7,830 nt of DNA from a bacterium. GTDB taxonomy: Bacteria > Lindowbacteria > 2-12-FULL-62-27. Made by a program: the position numbers and the translations under genes. The stretch lies in NCBI GenBank assembly GCA_016202645.1, contig JACQOF010000054.1:1-7830 (forward strand). The letters run 5' to 3'. Under the pieces are notes generated by a model. It saw only the letters and a list, made by a program, of their open reading frames with translations, ran no database searches and was not told the origin of the DNA. Shown here piece after piece: positions 6,043-7,830 of this stretch. Numbering within the stretch: the first letter of the stretch is position 1; the number at the start of each line of letters is the position of its first letter.

Positions 6043-6071
6043 AGTATAGCGGAATACAAGCCGACGATCGT
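6043..6071 (-). promoter_or_regulatory. Predicted promoter of the kinase-led cassette
   Basis: On the minus strand TATACT (5 of 6 matches to the -10 consensus) lies at 6048-6043. At 17-bp spacing the -35 position (6071-6066) reads ACGATC, a poor match to TTGACA. Transcription would start near 6036, leaving a leader of about 98 nt before the ATG at 5938. A good -10 with a poor -35 suggests control by a DNA-binding protein, and palindromes overlap the -35 position. Confidence 0.5.
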
Positions 6072-6083
6072 TTTTTGATCAAA
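6064..6083. promoter_or_regulatory. Tandem GATC-centred palindromes, candidate operator
   Basis: ACGATCGT (6064-6071) and TTTGATCAAA (6074-6083) are both perfect palindromes around GATC, with centres 11 bp apart, one helical turn. The first covers the predicted -35 position of the kinase-fusion promoter and the second lies just upstream. Two dimers could bind the same face of the helix here. The XRE domain encoded by the first gene of the cassette is the natural candidate ligand (inference). Confidence 0.4.
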
Positions 6084-6159
6084 TGATTGGGCGCTTCGCG
6101 GTAGCCTCTCAACTCTCGGCACTGCAACGGGATAAAGGGGCGTGCTACTTCTTCCCACC

Positions 6160-6208
6160 GCTGTTGGCCTTCCCGACCCGCGGCTGTTTTACTGGGTCGG
6201 GCTGTTGG
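6160..6208. repeat. 8-bp inverted repeat bracketed by GCTGTTGG direct repeats
   Basis: CCCGACCC (6172-6179) pairs perfectly with GGGTCGGG (6194-6201) across a 14-nt loop. GCTGTTGG occurs at 6160-6167 and again at 6201-6208, with a partial third copy (GCTGTT) in the loop at 6183-6188. In the plus direction a weak T-rich stretch follows the stem, so a plus-strand terminator is possible. A recombination or binding site is equally possible. Confidence 0.35.
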
Positions 6209-6327
6209 TGTTTTCAGTCACTCCTGCCTGCGCCCGCATGAGAAGGACGGCTGCCGTGACAGATCTGCGCAGCAAGGTGATCGGGGATCGGATGCATTCA
6301 ACGGACGCGCACGAGCAGTGAAACAAC

Positions 6328-6358
6328 ACATGTCGTCCGTCGATGAAAGACGACATGT
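6328..6358. repeat. 10-bp perfect inverted repeat with 11-nt loop
   Basis: ACATGTCGTC (6328-6337) and GACGACATGT (6349-6358) are exact inverse complements. The stem is longer than expected by chance in a region of this size. No T-tract follows on either strand, so it is not a typical terminator. It lies about 50 bp from the apparent edge of the island, near the gene-end fragment at 6408-6488, and may be a remnant of a mobile-element end or a recombination site. Confidence 0.45.
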
Positions 6359-6407
6359 TGGGCCGGGAGGAGTATGCGGGCGTATCCAACGGCCTAAACT
6401 ATCCCAC

Positions 6408-6488
6408 GGGAGCCGGCCCAAGCTCTACCGGCGCATGCGCCACTACGGCATCCCGATCCACTTCGGCAGGCAGTCCTCGAACGCGTGA
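6408..6488 (+). pseudogene. Possible 3' fragment of a plus-strand host gene
   Basis: Positions 6408-6488 read GSRPKLYRRMRHYGIPIHFG then RQSSNA and a TGA stop. Every codon in the stretch ends in G or C, as in the GC-rich flanking gene. Just upstream the same frame changes to CCT AAA CTA codons, with no start codon or ribosome binding site. This pattern suggests the last about 26 codons of a gene whose remainder was removed or separated when the island arrived. The stop lies 23 bp from the convergent stop of the GAF-GAF-PAS gene, a normal arrangement for two host genes. The family is not recognised, and the stretch is short enough that chance cannot be excluded. Confidence 0.35.
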
Positions 6489-6511
6489 CCCCGCCGTCGA
6501 TCTCCGGCGCC

Positions 6512-7830
6512 TCAGTGGAGGCGGATGTCCTCGTCCTCCTCCTTCCCCTTCTTGGCGCTGCGGGGGCGGCCCGCCCTGCGGGCGCGCGGCGGGTCCAGCA
6601 TGTGCAGCCTGCGGAGCTCCGCCTCGAGGGTCAGGAGGAAGCTGATCTCGACGGCGTAGGCGAGCACGATCCCCTTCCTGGCGACCGGGATGAAGGCCCA
6701 GCTCACGGTGCGATCGGCGCCCGTGGTCTCCATGACGATACCGTTGATGCCGGTGTCCAGGCACTTCCGGACGATCCCCTGCGTGTCCACGGGCAGGATC
6801 TCCTGGGGGTGGGATTTCCCCATCGACCGCGCCAGGCGCTCGGCGGCGCCGTTCCAGTAGCTCAGCGTGCCGTTGGCGGTGAACTCCAGGACGGGGTTGG
6901 GATCGGCGCGGGGGAAGAGGGCCAGCTTCTCGAGGGCCCGCTGGGCGCGCTGCCGTTCCAGCTCGGTGGCCGCGCGCACCGCGAAGACCTGGAGCAGGGA
7001 CTCCGCGGTCTTCTGGTTTTCCAGTGGCCTGGCGTAGAGCACGACCATCAGGCCCAGGGCGCGGCCCCCGGAATCGAACAGCGGCATCCCGGCGTACGCC
7101 TCGATCCCCATCTCCGCGAGCAGGCGGTCGCGCGGGAACAGGCGCCGCACGTCGCGCGGGTAGCAGCAGAGCTCCCTGCCGACGACGTTCTCGCAGGGGG
7201 TCCCTTTCAGGCGGTACTCGAAGTTGTCCAGTGTGCCGCTGCGCCCGCAGGCGGCGAGCGTCCTGACGCTGCCGGCGCCCGGGGTGGCCAGCGCGCCGAT
7301 GAGGGCGTAGTCCGCCTGCAGGGTCTGCACCAGGCGGTGCGCCAGGGAGAGGAAGAAGGCATCTCCCTTGGCCTCCGCGACCCCCTGGGCGAGGTTGCGG
7401 AGGGCCTCCTCCGCCCGCAGGCGCTCGATGACGCGCCCGAGCTGGATGCCGACCTGGTCCATGATCTCCAGGAACTCCTCGTCGGGCTCGAGCGCCTCGG
7501 GAGAGAAGAACTCGAGCACGGCGGGCACTTCATCGCGGATCTTGATCGGGAACCCGAAGCCTGCCCGCACGCCGATGTTCCTGGCCAGCTTCGCCCTGGG
7601 AAAGTTCGAATGCCTGGTCACGTCGCGGATCCACTCGGGCTTCCCGGTGGACAGCACGTGGCCGGGCAGGCCGATGCCCGGAGCAAGACGGGTCGCCTCG
7701 GTGATGTTCCGGAACGTGGCGAACCGCTCCGGGTCATCGAGGTGCCAGAGCTTCGTGGGCATCAGGTCGTAGGGCGGGTCGGTGGAGCGCATGTAGACGT
7801 GTCCCACGGGCCACCCCGTGAGGGCGCAGA
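6512..7830 (-). CDS. GAF-GAF-PAS sensory protein (5' end outside window)
   Basis: The 438 visible residues continue past the right edge. A GTG at 7807 is not the real start, because the frame upstream reads CALTGWPV, which joins GHVYM to give the typical opening of a GAF domain. Visible fragment: GAF 1 at about 1-130 (GLPGHVLSTGKPEWIRDVTR, GFGFPIKIRDEVPAVLEFFS), a helical linker (EEFLEIMDQVGIQLGRVIER), GAF 2 at about 150-290 (AYAGMPLFDSGGRALGLMVV), a second helical linker, a PAS-like domain at about 300-400 (NPVLEFTANGTLSYWNGAAERLA), and a basic-acidic tail with RRAGRPRSAKKGKEEDED. No histidine kinase, GGDEF, EAL or SpoIIE domain follows the PAS, so any output domain must be N-terminal or on a partner. 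Such proteins sense small ligands, redox state or light in the cytoplasm. Codons end strongly in G/C, so this is probably host backbone, with no evident link to the cassette. Confidence 0.85.
   Translation of the reverse strand, partial: CALTGWPVGHVYMRSTDPPYDLMPTKLWHLDDPERFATFRNITEATRLAPGIGLPGHVLSTGKPEWIRDVTRHSNFPRAKLARNIGVRAGFGFPIKIRDEVPAVLEFFSPEALEPDEEFLEIMDQVGIQLGRVIERLRAEEALRNLAQGVAEAKGDAFFLSLAHRLVQTLQADYALIGALATPGAGSVRTLAACGRSGTLDNFEYRLKGTPCENVVGRELCCYPRDVRRLFPRDRLLAEMGIEAYAGMPLFDSGGRALGLMVVLYARPLENQKTAESLLQVFAVRAATELERQRAQRALEKLALFPRADPNPVLEFTANGTLSYWNGAAERLARSMGKSHPQEILPVDTQGIVRKCLDTGINGIVMETTGADRTVSWAFIPVARKGIVLAYAVEISFLLTLEAELRRLHMLDPPRARRAGRPRSAKKGKEEDEDIRLH

Larger units (their letters stand above)
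6084..6407. other. Non-coding region upstream of the cassette
   Basis: About 320 bp with no convincing gene on either strand: the frames here are short, lack ribosome binding sites and have no consistent codon bias. It contains an 8-bp inverted repeat with flanking direct repeats (6160-6208) and a strong 10-bp hairpin (6328-6358). Composition is intermediate between the island and the GC-rich flank. No tRNA or other RNA gene was recognised. Confidence 0.5.

Noticed and set aside
6145-6214. Short minus-strand run ending in a Lys/Gly-rich tail (VKQPRVGKANSGGKK) before a TAG, resembling a gene end
   Set aside because: It is only about 22 codons after an in-frame TGA, has no start codon and overlaps the repeat structure at 6160-6208; the support is too weak to call a remnant.
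6343-6645. 100-aa plus-strand frame starting with MKDDMLGREEY
   Set aside because: It starts inside a hairpin arm, becomes low-complexity Gly/Pro/Ser-rich, and overlaps the end of the GAF-GAF-PAS gene, whose domains are clear on the other strand.
1-7830. CRISPR array, tRNA or rRNA genes, integrase or toxin-antitoxin pair
   Set aside because: No regularly spaced repeats, no cloverleaf or rRNA-like segments, and no recombinase motifs other than the IS66 accessory proteins were seen on either strand.

Overview
The window reads as a genomic-island junction in a GC-rich bacterium. Both ends (about 1-1311 and 6512-7830) are very GC-rich with G/C-ending codons. The middle (about 1312-6400) is visibly less GC-rich and uses more A/T-ending codons, as expected of horizontally acquired DNA. 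GTG and TTG starts and AGGAGG-type ribosome binding sites indicate a bacterium. Nothing in the sequence fixes the phylum.

Layout, with every confident gene on the minus strand: (1) 1-1311 is mobile-element DNA. It holds a Cys-rich DUF6788-type gene cut by the left window edge, then the IS66 accessory genes tnpB and tnpA, which overlap. A GTAA-type IS66 terminus lies at about 1311. No tnpC transposase is visible. (2) 1312-1522 has no gene. (3) 1523-5938 is a co-oriented five-gene cassette, read from high to low coordinates. It encodes a 604-aa soluble protein joining a Ser/Thr kinase domain, a nucleoside 2-deoxyribosyltransferase-like domain and an XRE helix-turn-helix. Next come an ImmA/IrrE (M78) metalloprotease 3 nt downstream, a 105-aa very basic helical protein, a multi-pass membrane protein, and a small protein with a C-terminal membrane segment. 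(4) 5939-6511 is the upstream non-coding region. It has a TATACT -10 box, two GATC-centred palindromes one helical turn apart over the -35 position, two further inverted repeats, and what looks like the last about 26 codons of a plus-strand gene abutting the island. (5) 6512-7830 is a GAF-GAF-PAS sensory protein cut by the right edge.

The candidate undescribed system is the cassette in 1523-5938. XRE regulator plus M78 protease pairs are known switches (ImmR/ImmA of ICEBs1, DdrO/IrrE of Deinococcus, CapH/CapP of CBASS-associated loci). In those systems the protease cleaves the HTH repressor after a damage signal. Here the HTH is welded to a kinase and a nucleotide-processing-type domain, so cleavage could both derepress the operon and release the kinase/NDT part. 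The two membrane-associated proteins could be downstream effectors. The domain calls rest on motifs visible in the sequence. The defence or stress role, and the idea that all five genes form one unit, are inference.
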